Below are positions 46,497-58,126 of a stretch of DNA of 64,000 nt, piece after piece (positions within the stretch are counted from its first letter, which is position 1; every line of letters begins with the position of its first letter). The DNA comes from Primulina eburnea (taxonomy: Eukaryota; Streptophyta; Magnoliopsida; Lamiales; Gesneriaceae): assembly GCF_022965805.1 (NCBI RefSeq), contig NC_133110.1:32948790-33012789 (forward strand). Reading direction: 5' to 3'. Both the position numbers and the translations under genes were made by a program. The notes under the pieces were generated by a model. That model ran no database searches. It had not been told where the DNA came from and was given only the letters and a program-made list of their open reading frames with translations.

Positions 46497-47505
46497 TGTT
46501 AGACATGAATTTTATTGTGGCGATGATTAACTAAAACCAGCAGACCAGAACAGTAGACTAACTTATCAGAAGCTACTGGTCTAATAAAACTAAACCAGTA
46601 GAAATGATAGTAATACAAAACCAGTAGAGGATGTTTCCTAACGTTGCTACCTTTATTGTTACCGTTAAAGAGTTCCTAGTACTAGTATTAATTGCAGCAT
46701 TGAATACTATACGGAGTCATTTAATGCATTTTACCCAATTAAGTATGAAACAAGACTGATTGTTTTATAGCTTTTCTGCAGGAACTTCTTTTGGTAATAA
46801 AGCTGATTGTATCAGTTATCTGGAGACATCCTCTGATTGTGAACGTTGAACTCAGTCGATTATATATACTTGGATCAAATCCTTATACGACACTGGACTT
46901 CGCATAATATCATCTTTCAAGGAACAAAGCTATCTTCTCTTATCAGACAAATCTCGAAATTCCTTGAGTACTTAAAAGTTCAACACAAAGAAAAGTAGCA
47001 CACGCTTCATAGCTAATATCTGATCTTTCGAAGATCATCTTGTGCTACTGATTCTTACACTCTTCACAATATTTACATCACTTATACTTTATCAGGAAGA
47101 ATTTGTAATCTGAAAAGAGTCTTTTCAGAACTTTGTGTTTCGCATTTTTGTGAGTTGAGAAACTAAGAGTTTCATTAGGCCGAGGTATAAGTCCTTCTGA
47201 AGTGGGTGTGTACAAGAGTTGTACTGTAATATCCAAAGTCATTTAGTTATACCTTCTGGAAACAGGAGAAGGGGAGACGTAGAAGAGTTTATTTTCGAAC
47301 TTCCATAAACAACTGCTGCCTACTGTTTTATTGTCTTTCAACTACTTCATTAGATTGTTTTCGCACGTTTTATTGTAATCAGGTGAAAGTATATTCACAA
47401 GATAAACTACTATCCCTAACAGGATTTTAGTACCTCATCAGAAAAGAAAGAAAAACGAGTAGAGTTTATTCACCCCCCCTCTAAACTCGACTTCGATCCT
47501 CAACA
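46497..47505 (+). repeat. 3' LTR of the SIRE-like element
   Basis: Same ends as the 5' LTR; differences are scattered single bases and a one-base C-run change at about 47472. Confidence 0.95.
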
Positions 47506-47510
47506 ACTTT

Positions 47511-49461
47511 TAACGTTGGAGATTAAAATTTGAGAGACGGCTCAACCCTAAAAATTAATTCAAGGTAGCCGAAATATTTGAGTAGAAAAGGTTGGAGAAT
47601 TTTCGAGAGCCACTATTCTGGAAGAGCCGAAAAGATTTTTTTAAAAAAATTGAGAATCCCATTCTCTTGATTTCATGCCATATTTTAAGGATAAGAAAAT
47701 CCTTATTTTATTTTTATTTCTAATCATTATTTTACTTAATTAATCAAATTAATTAAGTTAATTAATGATTCCAAAGATTGCATCCCATGAGTCTCGAAAA
47801 TCTCTAATCCAATTTTGTGGAGGCTATGATTTTAGGTCAAAATTTTAAAATAAAAAATTACATGACCTAATTATCATAATTAACATTAACGAGCTTGATT
47901 AATTAATTGGACTAGTCCAACTAGTTTAATTAATTAATTAAAGTCCATTAAGAACTTTAATTATTTAGTATGTTGGACTTATACTCCTACAAACCCATTA
48001 AACATACTTCCCACTCTATTTAATTTAATATTTAATAAACTCAACTTTTGAGTTTATTAAATTAAATATATTATAAATTCAACATTTGAATTTAATATTA
48101 CAAATACAACTCCTTGAATTTATCACCTCCAAAATTTAATATTTAATAAACTCAACTTTTGAGTTTAATAAATTAAATATTCAAATTTTATAAATTCAAC
48201 CCTTTGAATTTATTCGCTCCAAATTTCATAAATTCAACTTCTTGAATTTACTATATCATAAATTCAACTCCTTGAATTTATATTTTCAAAATTTAATTAT
48301 CATAAATTCAACTCCTTGAATTTACTATATCATAATATAATTCAACTCCTTGAATTTATTCTTTCAACGGGAACAAACAATTCAGTGCTTGTGTGACCCT
48401 CAATGGTTCAAGGATACAGCTAGCCGTGAGTTCACAATTCTTTGTGATTCAGAATAATATTTATTCTTATTCGGGCTTACCCTATTTAGCCCCATTTTTT
48501 TCATCAACACCTTGATTAAGAATGTCAGAACTCATTTCTGATTGCACCCATCGGATCATGGTAAGAGCGTCTAGTAGCATCGCCCCATGATCCCCCTAGG
48601 TATCACTGATAGTGCCTGCAAGAACCAGTCGATTATGATTAACGTACAGTACGGTCCCTTCATCTCATATATCCCGATCGAATCTGCAATCATTGGTTCA
48701 TCGAGGGTTGCATATTAATTCGATAACTATGTGATAACTATAATAGTGACATCGCGTGTACTATTTGGAGAACTCCTTCTCCAACGTACATCTCGTACTC
48801 TGGCCAGAGATTCCATGCACTATTATTTCATTAGATCACATAGGATACCCACACCCGTAGGTGAGCGGTGAATCCCCGACTATAATGCACTGGCTCCTAT
48901 ATGTGTCGCAACTGTACCCAACCTCGCCACCTGATGACTCTCCTGGAGCCGGTAAACGAGTCAAAGCACAGCCCTAGCATATAGAGCATCAGTGTTGTCC
49001 CGGGTCGTAAGGATTAATGGTGTACAATCATAACCACGGACTTATCCTCTCGATGAATGATAACCACTTGGAAAGTCCGAGAGAGGGTTGTTCGGTATAA
49101 TCATCATATGACTACCCATCTGCATGTTTGGACATCTTTATGCCCTTACCAAGAAACGCATTACACAACATCACATATGCTAGTCTCGAGCTCAAGCGAC
49201 CTTTATCCATGTTTTAGGCGGCTGAATCGACTGGGAACGAATTTAGAATATGCAATGTTTACAAATGAGTTTCAACATCGAATTACGATTCATTTGTATT
49301 AAAGCATAATCAAGGACTTTATCTATGCTGCTTGCATTGGTATACAGATAAAGTATAACGAAACCATTAAAAAGTAAATTATATTAAAATAAAGATTGTT
49401 TATTACACTTGAGTCAATAAATTCTCTAGCCAACTGTTGGCTTGCAGGGCATCTACTCTAA
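47511..49461 (-). repeat. 3' LTR of the minus-strand Copia element, larger part
   Basis: It aligns by eye with 55070-57021. The remaining 33944-34250 of the same LTR lies on the other side of the SIRE-like element. On the minus strand the LTR starts TGTTAGAGTAG right after the purine tract AAGTGGGAGAT. Confidence 0.92.
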
Positions 49462-51222
49462 CAATCTCCCACTTGCCCTAGAGCCAACTACCCTTAATTC
49501 CATTGTTTCGCGATGCTTTGCAAACAATGGTCCTGGCAAGGGCTTTGTAAGTGGATCAACAACATTATCTGCAAAGGGGACTCTTTCAACTGATATGTCT
49601 CCGCTTCCCACTATCTCCCGTAAGATGTGGAACTTCCTCGGTACATGTTTGGATCGCTGATGAGACCTTGGTTCCTTTGCTTGCGCAATGGCACCAGTGT
49701 TGTCCCAGTACAACGGGACTGGATCAACTTCATTAGGAATAACGCCCAACACTTGGACAAAATTCCTCATCCAAACTGCCTCTTTGGATGCATCAGATGC
49801 AACAATGTATTCAGCTTCAGTGGTGGAATCCGCAATGGTGTCTTGCTTGGAACCTTTCCAAAAGACAGCCACACCATATAGCATGAATACAAAAACAGAG
49901 GTCGATTTCGAATCATCTACGTCACATTGGAAGCTAGAATCCGTGTAGCCTTCCAATTTCAATTCTCCACCCTCATAGACCATGAAAAAGTTCATAGTCC
50001 TTCTCAAGTACTTAAAAATATCTTTCACGGCCTTCCAATGCATTGGACCAGGGTTCGCCTGATATTTGCTTGTAACACTCAAAGCATAAGTAACATCAGG
50101 ACGTGTCGATATCATACCATACATGATACTACCAATAGCTGACGCATATGGAATACGTGTCATCATCTCTATCTCTTCATCAGTTTTGGGACACATAGCT
50201 TTAGATAGAGTAATACCATGACACATTGGTAAGTATCTTCTCTTAGACTCTTCCATAGAGAATCGTTTTATAATGGCATCGATATAGGAGGCTTGAGTGA
50301 GTCCGAGCATCCTCTTTGATCTATCTCTATAGATTTGTATTCTCAATACGTAGGATGCTTCACCCATGTCTTTCATGGAGAATTTACTGGCTAACCATAC
50401 TTTAGTTGATTGCAGTAATCCTACATCATTCCCAATGAGCATGATATCATCAACGTAAATTACTAGGAATGTCACTGCACTTCCACTAATTTTCTTGTAC
50501 ACACATGGTTCCTCAGGATTCTTAGCAAAACCAAACTCTTTGATAGTGCTATCAAATCTGAGGTTCCAACTTCTTGACTCCTGCTTGAGACCATATATTG
50601 ATCTCTAAAGTTTGCATACCTTATGCTCACTTCCTACTGATGTGTATCCCTCAGGTGGAGACATATAAATTTCCTTTTTGATGTTTCCATTGAGAAATGC
50701 AGTCTTTACATCCATTTGTTATATCTCATAGTCATACCATGATACTATGGCTAGTAGTATTATAACGGACTTAAACATAGCAACTGGTGAAAATGTTTCC
50801 TCATAGTCAACTCCTTGCCTTTGAGTATAATATTTTGCAACCAGCCTTGCTTTGAAGGTCACTACATTCCCATTCGCCCCAAGTTTTCTTTTGTAGATCC
50901 ATTTGCACCCTATAGGAACGATTCCCTCAGGTTGATCCACCAATGTCCAGACTCGGTTTGAATATATAGAGTCCATTTCTGACTGCATGGCTTCAAGCCA
51001 TTTGGTTGAATCAGTATCAGATATTGCTTCCTTAAAGTTCATTGGATCATATCCAACAAAAGACTCATCATGGTCTTGTTCATGAAGAAGCGTATATCTA
51101 GCAGGTGGTCTCATAACCCTATCAGACCTTCTAAGAGCTTGTACTTCAACTACTGGTTGTTGGAGATTAGGTTCAACTACTATAGTTGAGGGAGTATCTT
51201 GAATTTCTACAAGTTCTATCAT
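49453..51222 (-). pseudogene. Copia reverse transcriptase and RNase H, broken
   Basis: RT N-terminal part (50719-51222): WLEAMQSEMDSIYSNRVW, GCKWIYKRKLGANGNV and YEETFSPVAMFKS. A degraded gap of about 200 bp follows. RT C-terminal part and RNase H (49453-50502): LVIYVDDIMLIGND with the YVDD active site, SAIGSIMYGMISTRPDV, and DSTTEAEYIVASDASKEAVW. It ends near the purine tract. Catalytic residues remain but the frame does not. Confidence 0.92.
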
Positions 51223-52161
51223 CTTGCCTTTTTCTATCTAATAGAAATTCCCTTTCATAAAGGTGGCATTTCTTGAAAACAAACATTTTTGTTTCATTGG
51301 GATGATAGAAATAATATCCAACAGAATTCTTTGGATATCCTACAAAGTAGCACAAAGTGGATCTACTATCCAATTTGTTTCCCACTGTCTGCTTCACGTA
51401 AGCAAGACATCTCCATATTCTCAAGTTAGAATACTTGGGAGGTTTCCCCATCCATATCTCATATGGTGTTTTATCCACTGCTTTAGTATGGACATTATTC
51501 AACAACATTGTCGCAGTTTCAAGCGCAAAGCCCCAAAACGATGTAGGCAATTCAGTGAATCTCATCATTGATCGAACCATGTCCAACAAGGTTTGCTTAC
51601 AATGTTCAGAAACACCATTCAATTGTGATGTTGCTGGTGGAGTCACTATGAGAGAATCTCATTCTCTTTTAGATAACCCAAAAATTCAGCACTTAAGTAT
51701 TCTCCACCTCGATCAGATCAAAGTGCCTTAATACTTCTTTCTTGCTGATTTTCTACTTCAGATCTGAATTCTTTGAACTTTTCAAATGCTTCAGATTTGT
51801 GTTTTATCAAATAAACACACCCATACCTCGAATGGTCATCAGTAAAGGTAATGAAGTAGGATTGCCCATATCCTGTGCTAACACTTAGCGGGCCACAAAT
51901 GTCTGTGTGGATCAAATCCAATAGACCATGCGCACGTTCCACGTTTCCATCGAATGGAGTCTTGGTCATTTTTCTTTTCAGACAAGACTCATGGGTAAGT
52001 ATAGAATTTATGTCTGACAAGTCAAACATGCATTCTCCCACTAGCTTGTGCATCCTTCTTTGAGAAATGTGACCTAGTCTAGCGTGCCATATTTGTGCGG
52101 GATTTGGATCATCTAACTTTCTTTTGTTTGTTGTTGAAATCCTGTTTACTTGGACGTTCAT
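51173..52161 (-). pseudogene. Copia GAG-pre-integrase and integrase, broken
   Basis: The first frame (51718-52161) has IWHARLGHISQRRMHKL, DLIHTDICGPLSVST and FITFTDDHSRYGCVY, the pre-integrase and first catalytic Asp regions. A stop after RSIKAL separates it from 51173-51646, which has QLNGVSEHCKQTLLDMVRSM (catalytic Glu side) and NLRIWRCLAYVK. The DD-E core is therefore split. Confidence 0.9.
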
Positions 52162-52379
52162 TCATCATTTCCAGAACATTTCTGGCTCATATAACTTCTT
52201 ATGTCCGGACTTCTTGCAGTGAAATATGTTCTGACTTATCGGGCTTTGTAGGCCTTTTAAGTGTCTTTCGGAGTTTGCCTCTTATTGGGTTTTTTCTTGT
52301 GAGGGGCAGAACATTTCTTTCCCTTACATTGTGGGCCACTTTTGTTCCTGACATCAAGCCCAACTAGGAAACAACATTT

Positions 52380-52910
52380 TCCTATTTTATGATGACTTCA
52401 TAAGTCATAAGCATGTTGAATAGCTCTTCAAGGTATCATCAATTTTATTCAAATTGAAGTTCAACATAAACACGTCAAATGAAAAAGAGAATGACAACAA
52501 ATTGATTGTCATGAAGTAACTTGTTAGGAATCACCTATTCCAGGCCCACCACTTTCTCATTAAACCCAATCATATATACACCACGCTCATGGACCAAAGC
52601 CCATCTTGCATTCGTGTAGTCATGAGCTTTTAAAAGTGGTGTGCATCACTGTACGAGTTTCATGCACTATGCAACTCTTGCATGTGTATTCGAATGTCAG
52701 CAGCATTCAACATTTTCTCAAACTGTCCCTACAGTTCATTTAACATAGAAGCGAGCACATCACACTTTAGCTTGCACAATATGGTCCCACCATCTTGCAT
52801 GCATTGTCAGTTCAACAAGACTGACATTGGTGTGTATGTCATTTTCTCCGAATTCAGAACAATTTTCCCAACCAGTCTTGAAAATTAGATTCGGTTAGCT
52901 TGTTAATAAC
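52380..52910 (-). pseudogene. Copia gag remnant
   Basis: Minus-strand frames have fragments such as YLEELFNMLMTYEVIIK, LGLMSGTKVAHNVRERN and KPDKSEHISLQ, plus MLNAADIRIHMQELH near 52700. These fit the gag tail and capsid of this Copia type, but stops are many. 52911-54360 is the AT-rich leader without a supported gene. Confidence 0.55.
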
Positions 52911-54360
52911 AAAATTGGATTATGTGACGAAATCGAAAAATATACTGATATGGAAACAGAATAATTGTTGCTGATTATTTTAAAATAATTTTAAGATATA
53001 AAATATGGATTTTTATTTTATAAATTTCCTCCTACTATTTTGACATTTCCACCACCCTCTGATGAAAAAGGGAAGTAGTATTTCCTTAGTAGGCACGTAG
53101 AGTCCAATTAGCCAATTATAATCCCGAATAATATCAGTCAATTATAATTTCTAAAAGGTAGAGTCCAATTGCATCCCTATGCAACCTCTGCGTGTTTTGC
53201 CTCACGTTTAATAAGGACCCAATAATATGACGTCGTTTATTTTCACGTGTCAAACCAACCCATCAATATTGAATTGTAGTAGACGGTCGCCATGAGTTCC
53301 CCCAATAATATGAGCCGAAGTCATGGGAGTTCACTCAATTCACATCATATGTCCGGTGGAAGTCACAGCTTTCCGGCGTACAGGCCTCCCCAATAATATG
53401 AGCCAAACACTGTCCGCGGGTAGCGACCAACATGCAACCACGGTTGATGGAAGGCAAGGAAAAATTAACTTCTTTAATTTTTACTTTTCCGGTTTGATAT
53501 AAATTTTGAATCTTATTCAAAATGAGGGATTTTTAATTTTAAAATTGTCTCATCATTTTAATTTAAAAATCGCGTGCCACGAGTTTGTATGTTTGCCGGA
53601 TTCATGCAACTATATTATATAATAATATACATACATGCATACGACTATATATCACATATATATCATAATATGACATTCAACAATAAATAAATATGATCGA
53701 TCGTCAAAACTATTAGATCCATGTGAGCCATACATAGATCCAGGTCCAACCTAGGTGAATGTAGGGATGCAAATGTAATTATTACAAGAGCTTCCAATAT
53801 TTTACATGTCTTCATCTTGATCATCGGACCCACCATCTTCCAGTCTTGATCTCCCACTATTTCTAATAATTACATTTAAATAGCCATGGCACATAAGGGA
53901 TACATCTCATAGGGTGGGAACGGGCCATAAACCAGGCCCACTTTAATAATATCAAATATTAAAAACGAATAAAACAGTAAAATATCCTAACATACACCTA
54001 ACACATTGGTCAAAGCTCTCGATCATCCTTCATTCATTTAATATCAAATATTAACATCAATTTAATTAAACAATTTAATTAATTGATAAACCATATATCT
54101 AATAATTTTATCACTAACCACCACAATTATTAAAGGATTAATAAATTAAATAAACTACTTTATTTAATTTCCAATTAAATCAATAATAATTGATTTCTTG
54201 TAAAAACTCATTTTACCATAAATAATTAAAATCATATTCTAATTATTTATTTCACAAGAAAATTATTAATTTTCTAAAAATCAATTTTTCAAAATAAAGA
54301 TTGAACCAATTTCAAAAATGCCAGTTTACCCAAAAATTTTAGAATTCAGAAAATTGCACC

Positions 54361-54617
54361 GTGGGCCCAAACAATTCAGGCCCAACATCCAGCACGGTTC
54401 CCGAGACGATCCCGGGCAGCCGCCCTCGCTGCCCGCCCGCTGCCCGAACGTTTCGGGCAGGGGCGGCACTCCTGTGCGCGCGGCGCTGGCGGCGCACCGC
54501 GTGCGGACGCTCCGCACGCTGCGCCGCCCGGCGCGCGCTACGCGCTGGCCGTGCGCGCCCGATGCGCGCCCCCGTGCGTGACCCTGCGCGCACGGGCTGC
54601 CCGGAACAGTTCCGGGC
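54361..54617. other. GC-rich island in the Copia leader
   Basis: About 250 bp of very high G+C with many CpG and GCGC words, between AT-rich flanks. It contains stem-forming pairs such as gcccggaacagttccgggc near 54598. Chance ORFs occur in all frames. It lies in the untranslated leader downstream of the primer site. Confidence 0.8.
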
Positions 54618-54747
54618 AGAAACGAAAATATATTTTGTTTTTCTGGAAAATAAAATTTTATTGGTGCTAAATTTTCTGAAAAATTTTCTTGTGTGGTTAG
54701 AAATAAATTATTCTATATGATTTAAAATCTTACGATATAGAAAACCT

Positions 54748-54760
54748 GGCTCTGATACCA
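54748..54760 (-). other. Primer binding site, initiator tRNA-Met type
   Basis: Minus strand TGGTATCAGAGCC, one base inside the 5' LTR edge. Confidence 0.85.
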
Positions 54761-54761
54761 T

Positions 54762-57021
54762 TGTTGGATCCCGGTTTTCTACGCGTCCAAACGCAGCGGA
54801 AGTTTAAAAATTTTATTTTATTTTGACAATCAAAATATGTTTTGCTTTGGGCGCTCGTATGGTTTTTCATAAACATTCAGATGATGTCAGAAATTATACC
54901 TTTGTGAATTAATCACGTAGCTCCAACTAATCCGGTATAAACGGATTAGCTCTTGTTGATTCTCTACGAACTTTCTTCGATGAAATCCTTTCTTTCCTTC
55001 TAATTAGGCCCACGACTGAATAAATTTGATCCTCTTCCAAATAGCACTAGAATAATTGGAAGAATTTTTAACGTTGGAGATTAAAATTTGAGAGACGGCT
55101 CAACCCTAAAAATTAATTCAAGGTAGCCGAAATATTTGAGAGAAAAGGTTGGAGAATTTTCGAGAGCCACTATTCTGGAAGAGCCGAAAAGATTTTTTTA
55201 AAAAAATTGAGAATCCCATTCTCTTGATTTCATGCCATATTTTAAGGATAAGAAAATCCTTATTTTATTTTTATTTCTAATCATTACTTTACTTAATTAA
55301 TCAAATTAATTAAGTTAATTAATGATTCCAAAGATTGCATCCCATGAGTCTCGAAAATCTCTAATCCAATTTTGTGGAGGCTATGATTTTAGATCAAAAT
55401 TTTAAAATAAAAAATTACATGACCTAATTATCATAATTAACATTAAAAAGCTTGATTAATTAATTGGACTAGTCCAACTAGTTTAATTAATTAATCAAAG
55501 TCCATTAAGAACTTTAATTATTTAGTATGTTGAACTTGTACTCCTACAAACCCTATTAAACATACTTCCCACTCTATTTAATTTAATATTTAATAAACTC
55601 AACTTTTGAGTTTAATAAATTAAATATATTATAAATTCAACATTTGAATTTAATATTACAAATTCAACTCCTTGAATTTATCACCTCCAAAATTTAATAT
55701 TTAATAAACTCAACTTTTGAGTTTAATAAATTAAATATTCAAATTTTATAAATTCAACCCTTTGAATTTATTCTCTCCAAATTTCATAAATTCAACTTCT
55801 TGAATTTACTATATCATAAATTGAACTCCTTGAATTTATTTTTTCAAAATTTAATTATCATAAATTCAACTCCTTGAATTTACTATATCATAATATAAAT
55901 TCAACTCCTTGAATTTATTCTCTCAACGGGAACAAACAATTCAGTGCTTGTGTGACCCTCAATGGTTCAGGGATACAGCTAGCCGTGAGTTCACAACTCT
56001 TTGTGATTCAGAATAATATTTATTCTTATTCGGGCTTACCCTATTTAGCCCCATTCTTTTCATCAACACATTGATTAAGAATGTCAGAACTCATTTCTGA
56101 TTGCACCCATCGGATCATGGTAAGAGCGTCTAGTAGCATCGTCCCATGATCCCTTAGGTATCACTGATAGTGCCTTCAAGAACCAGTCGATTATGATTAA
56201 CGTACAGTACGGTCTCTTCATCTCATATATCCCGATCGAATCTGCAACCATTGGTTCATCGAGGGTTGCATATTAATTCGATAACTATGTGATAACTATA
56301 ATAGTGGCATCGCGTGTACTATTTGGAGAACTCCTTCTCCAACATACATCTCGTACTCTGGCCAGAGATTCCATGCACTATTATTTCATTATATCGCATA
56401 GGATATCCACACCCGTAGGTGAGCGGTGAATCCCCGACTACAATGCACTGGCTCATATATGTGTCGCAACTGTACCCAACCTCGTCACCTGATGACTCTC
56501 CTGGAGCCGGTAAACGAGTCAAAGCACAGCCCTAGCATATAGAGCTTCAGTGTTGTCCCGGGTCGTAAGGACTAATGGTGTACAATCATAACCACGGACT
56601 TATCCTCTCGATGAATGATAACCACTTGGAAAGTCCGAGAGAGGGTTGTTCGGTATAATCATCATATGACTACCCATCTGCATGTTTGGACATCTCTATG
56701 CCCTTACCAAGAAACGCAGTACACAACATCACATATGCTAGTCTCGAGCTCAAGCGACCTTTATCCATGTTTTAGGCGGCTGAATCGACTGGGAACGAAT
56801 TTAGAATATGCAGTGTTTACAAATGAGTTTCAACATCGAATTATGATTCATTTGTATTAAAGCATAATCAAGGACTTTATCTATGCTGCTTGCATGGGTA
56901 TACAGATAAATTATAACGAAACCATTACAAAGTAAATTATATTAAAATAAAGATTGTTTATTACACTTGAGTCAATAGATTCCCTAGCCAACCGTTGGCT
57001 TGCAGGATATCTACTCTAACA
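54762..57021 (-). repeat. 5' LTR of the minus-strand Copia element, 2260 bp
   Basis: Uninterrupted LTR. It has many short inverted words such as ttgaattta / taaattcaa across 55560-55930, so it can fold into long AT hairpins. Chance ORFs (56319-56522, 56615-56860) have no domains. Confidence 0.92.
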
Positions 57022-57607
57022 AAGTGATACCCTCAATTCGCTTCTTGAAGATAACCATGCTGTGACTCATCAGTTGTGGTCATTTACATCAATAATAGAA
57101 GCCAACTTAGACGAGCAATCCAACTCATATCAAGATATTGTTTTGAAGCATATCTTTTTTATGAATAATATGCATTACATTGTTCAAAAAGTTAAAAGCT
57201 CCAAGATTGGAACTTACTAGGGGGATGAATTGATTCGACATCACATTTGTAAGTACCGGAAATATGCAACGTGCTATAAAAGAATCACTTGGAGTTCAAT
57301 GCTTCTGTTGCTACATGAGGATGAATTGGGAAAGGCGACTCTAAAGGCAAGATGTCGTGGTTTTGCCACTGCTTTTGAGGATTTATACAGAAACCAAACG
57401 GGATGGTATTCCAGATCCGCAGCTTCGCGAAGATCTAAGGATTTCGGCCTCAAAGGCGATTATCCATGCATACCGCCACTTTGTAAGTCAAATTTCCAGT
57501 TCTATCGGTGACAAATACATCGAATATTGGGAACAAGATTCGGCAACCTATATTATTGATCTTCATGAGGGTACATCAAAGTCGTTGAACCATTTTCCAA
57601 GGAGGTG
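57022..57607 (+). pseudogene. EXO70-like exocyst subunit pseudogene, C-terminal part
   Basis: With the insertion removed, the frame runs SDTLNSLLEDNHAVTHQLW, then LKHIFFMNNMHYIVQKVK. After a TAG at 57218-57220 it reads KYATCYKRITWSSML and FEDLYRNQTGW. A one-base shift near 57404 leads to IPDPQLREDLRISASKAI and YIIDLHEGTSKSLNHFPRR, ending TGA at 57607. This is the C-terminal bundle of EXO70. The stop and frameshift make it nonfunctional. The TSD copy aagtg at 57022-57026 is the same five bases as 33939-33943. Confidence 0.88.
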
Positions 57608-58126
57608 AGTTTGGATTTTGGATGGTCCTAAAGCGTCATTCCTTCTTTAATGGTCTCAGTTGGGAGTTTTTGTGTGTGTGTAGTGTTAGATTTAGTTTTT
57701 GTACACTATTCCCTTGTGTATGCATTACAGTTTTAACTTGTATGGATCAAGGTGATTTTCATCTTGCATTTAACATCTTTATTGAACTTGAAATAATTAG
57801 AAGGTGATGAAAGAGAACGAGGCAACATCAAGCATGCTCATTGTCTCGGTGGCTATAAATACAACCCAAAATAATTATTCATTTCATTAATATGACCTAA
57901 ATACGAGAAAAAATGAGTATATGCTCAAACTCTAATGATTCAATCTTCCTTGAACCTTGAAGCTTCAAATTCATGACTACAACCTCTGTAATTCGCTAGT
58001 GTGTATCCGATTTGCCGGTTAAGGGGATGAAAAAATGCCAACTCTTGCGTTTACATTTCACCAAATAAACATGAAATCAGTCACAAGGGATTCCAAACAT
58101 GTCGGCTAAAGAAATGTGCTTTATTT
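57608..58126. other. Intergenic between the EXO70 relic and presenilin
   Basis: Holds the probable 3' UTR of the presenilin gene (minus strand) next to 58127. A chance ORF at 57622-57807 has no domain. Confidence 0.6.

Larger units (their letters stand above)
34251..47505 (+). mobile_element. SIRE/Maximus-like Copia retrotransposon, full-length, nested
   Basis: 5' LTR 34251-35258 and 3' LTR 46497-47505 (1008 and 1009 bp, about twenty visible differences). Target duplication acttt at 34246-34250 and 47506-47510. Primer site TGGTATCAGAGC at 35261-35272; purine tract aaagggggaaat at 46485-46496. Internal order: gag, protease, integrase, RT, RNase H, then a 6-kb 3' region with accessory ORFs, the plan of SIRE/Maximus-type elements. 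Several nonsense codons in gag-integrase make it non-autonomous. Confidence 0.95.
33944..57021 (-). mobile_element. Copia LTR retrotransposon inserted in the EXO70-like gene (hosts a nested element)
   Basis: Outer ends read tgttggatcc (33944) and ctctaaca (57021). The target duplication aagtg is at 33939-33943 and 57022-57026. The LTR at the left end is cut by the SIRE-like element and resumes at 47511-49461. The intact LTR is 54762-57021 (2260 bp). Primer site on the minus strand is at 54748-54760, and the purine tract is next to 49461. Without the nested element it is about 9.8 kb. Confidence 0.95.

Noticed and set aside
49057..49302. 81-codon ORF, also found at 56615-56860
   Set aside because: It is the same LTR sequence in both LTR copies, with no start context or domain.
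54318..54720. Arg/Ala/Pro-rich ORFs of up to 119 codons on both strands, or bacterial contamination
   Set aside because: They come from the GC-rich island in the Copia leader; the flanks are continuous element sequence with a primer site and LTR.
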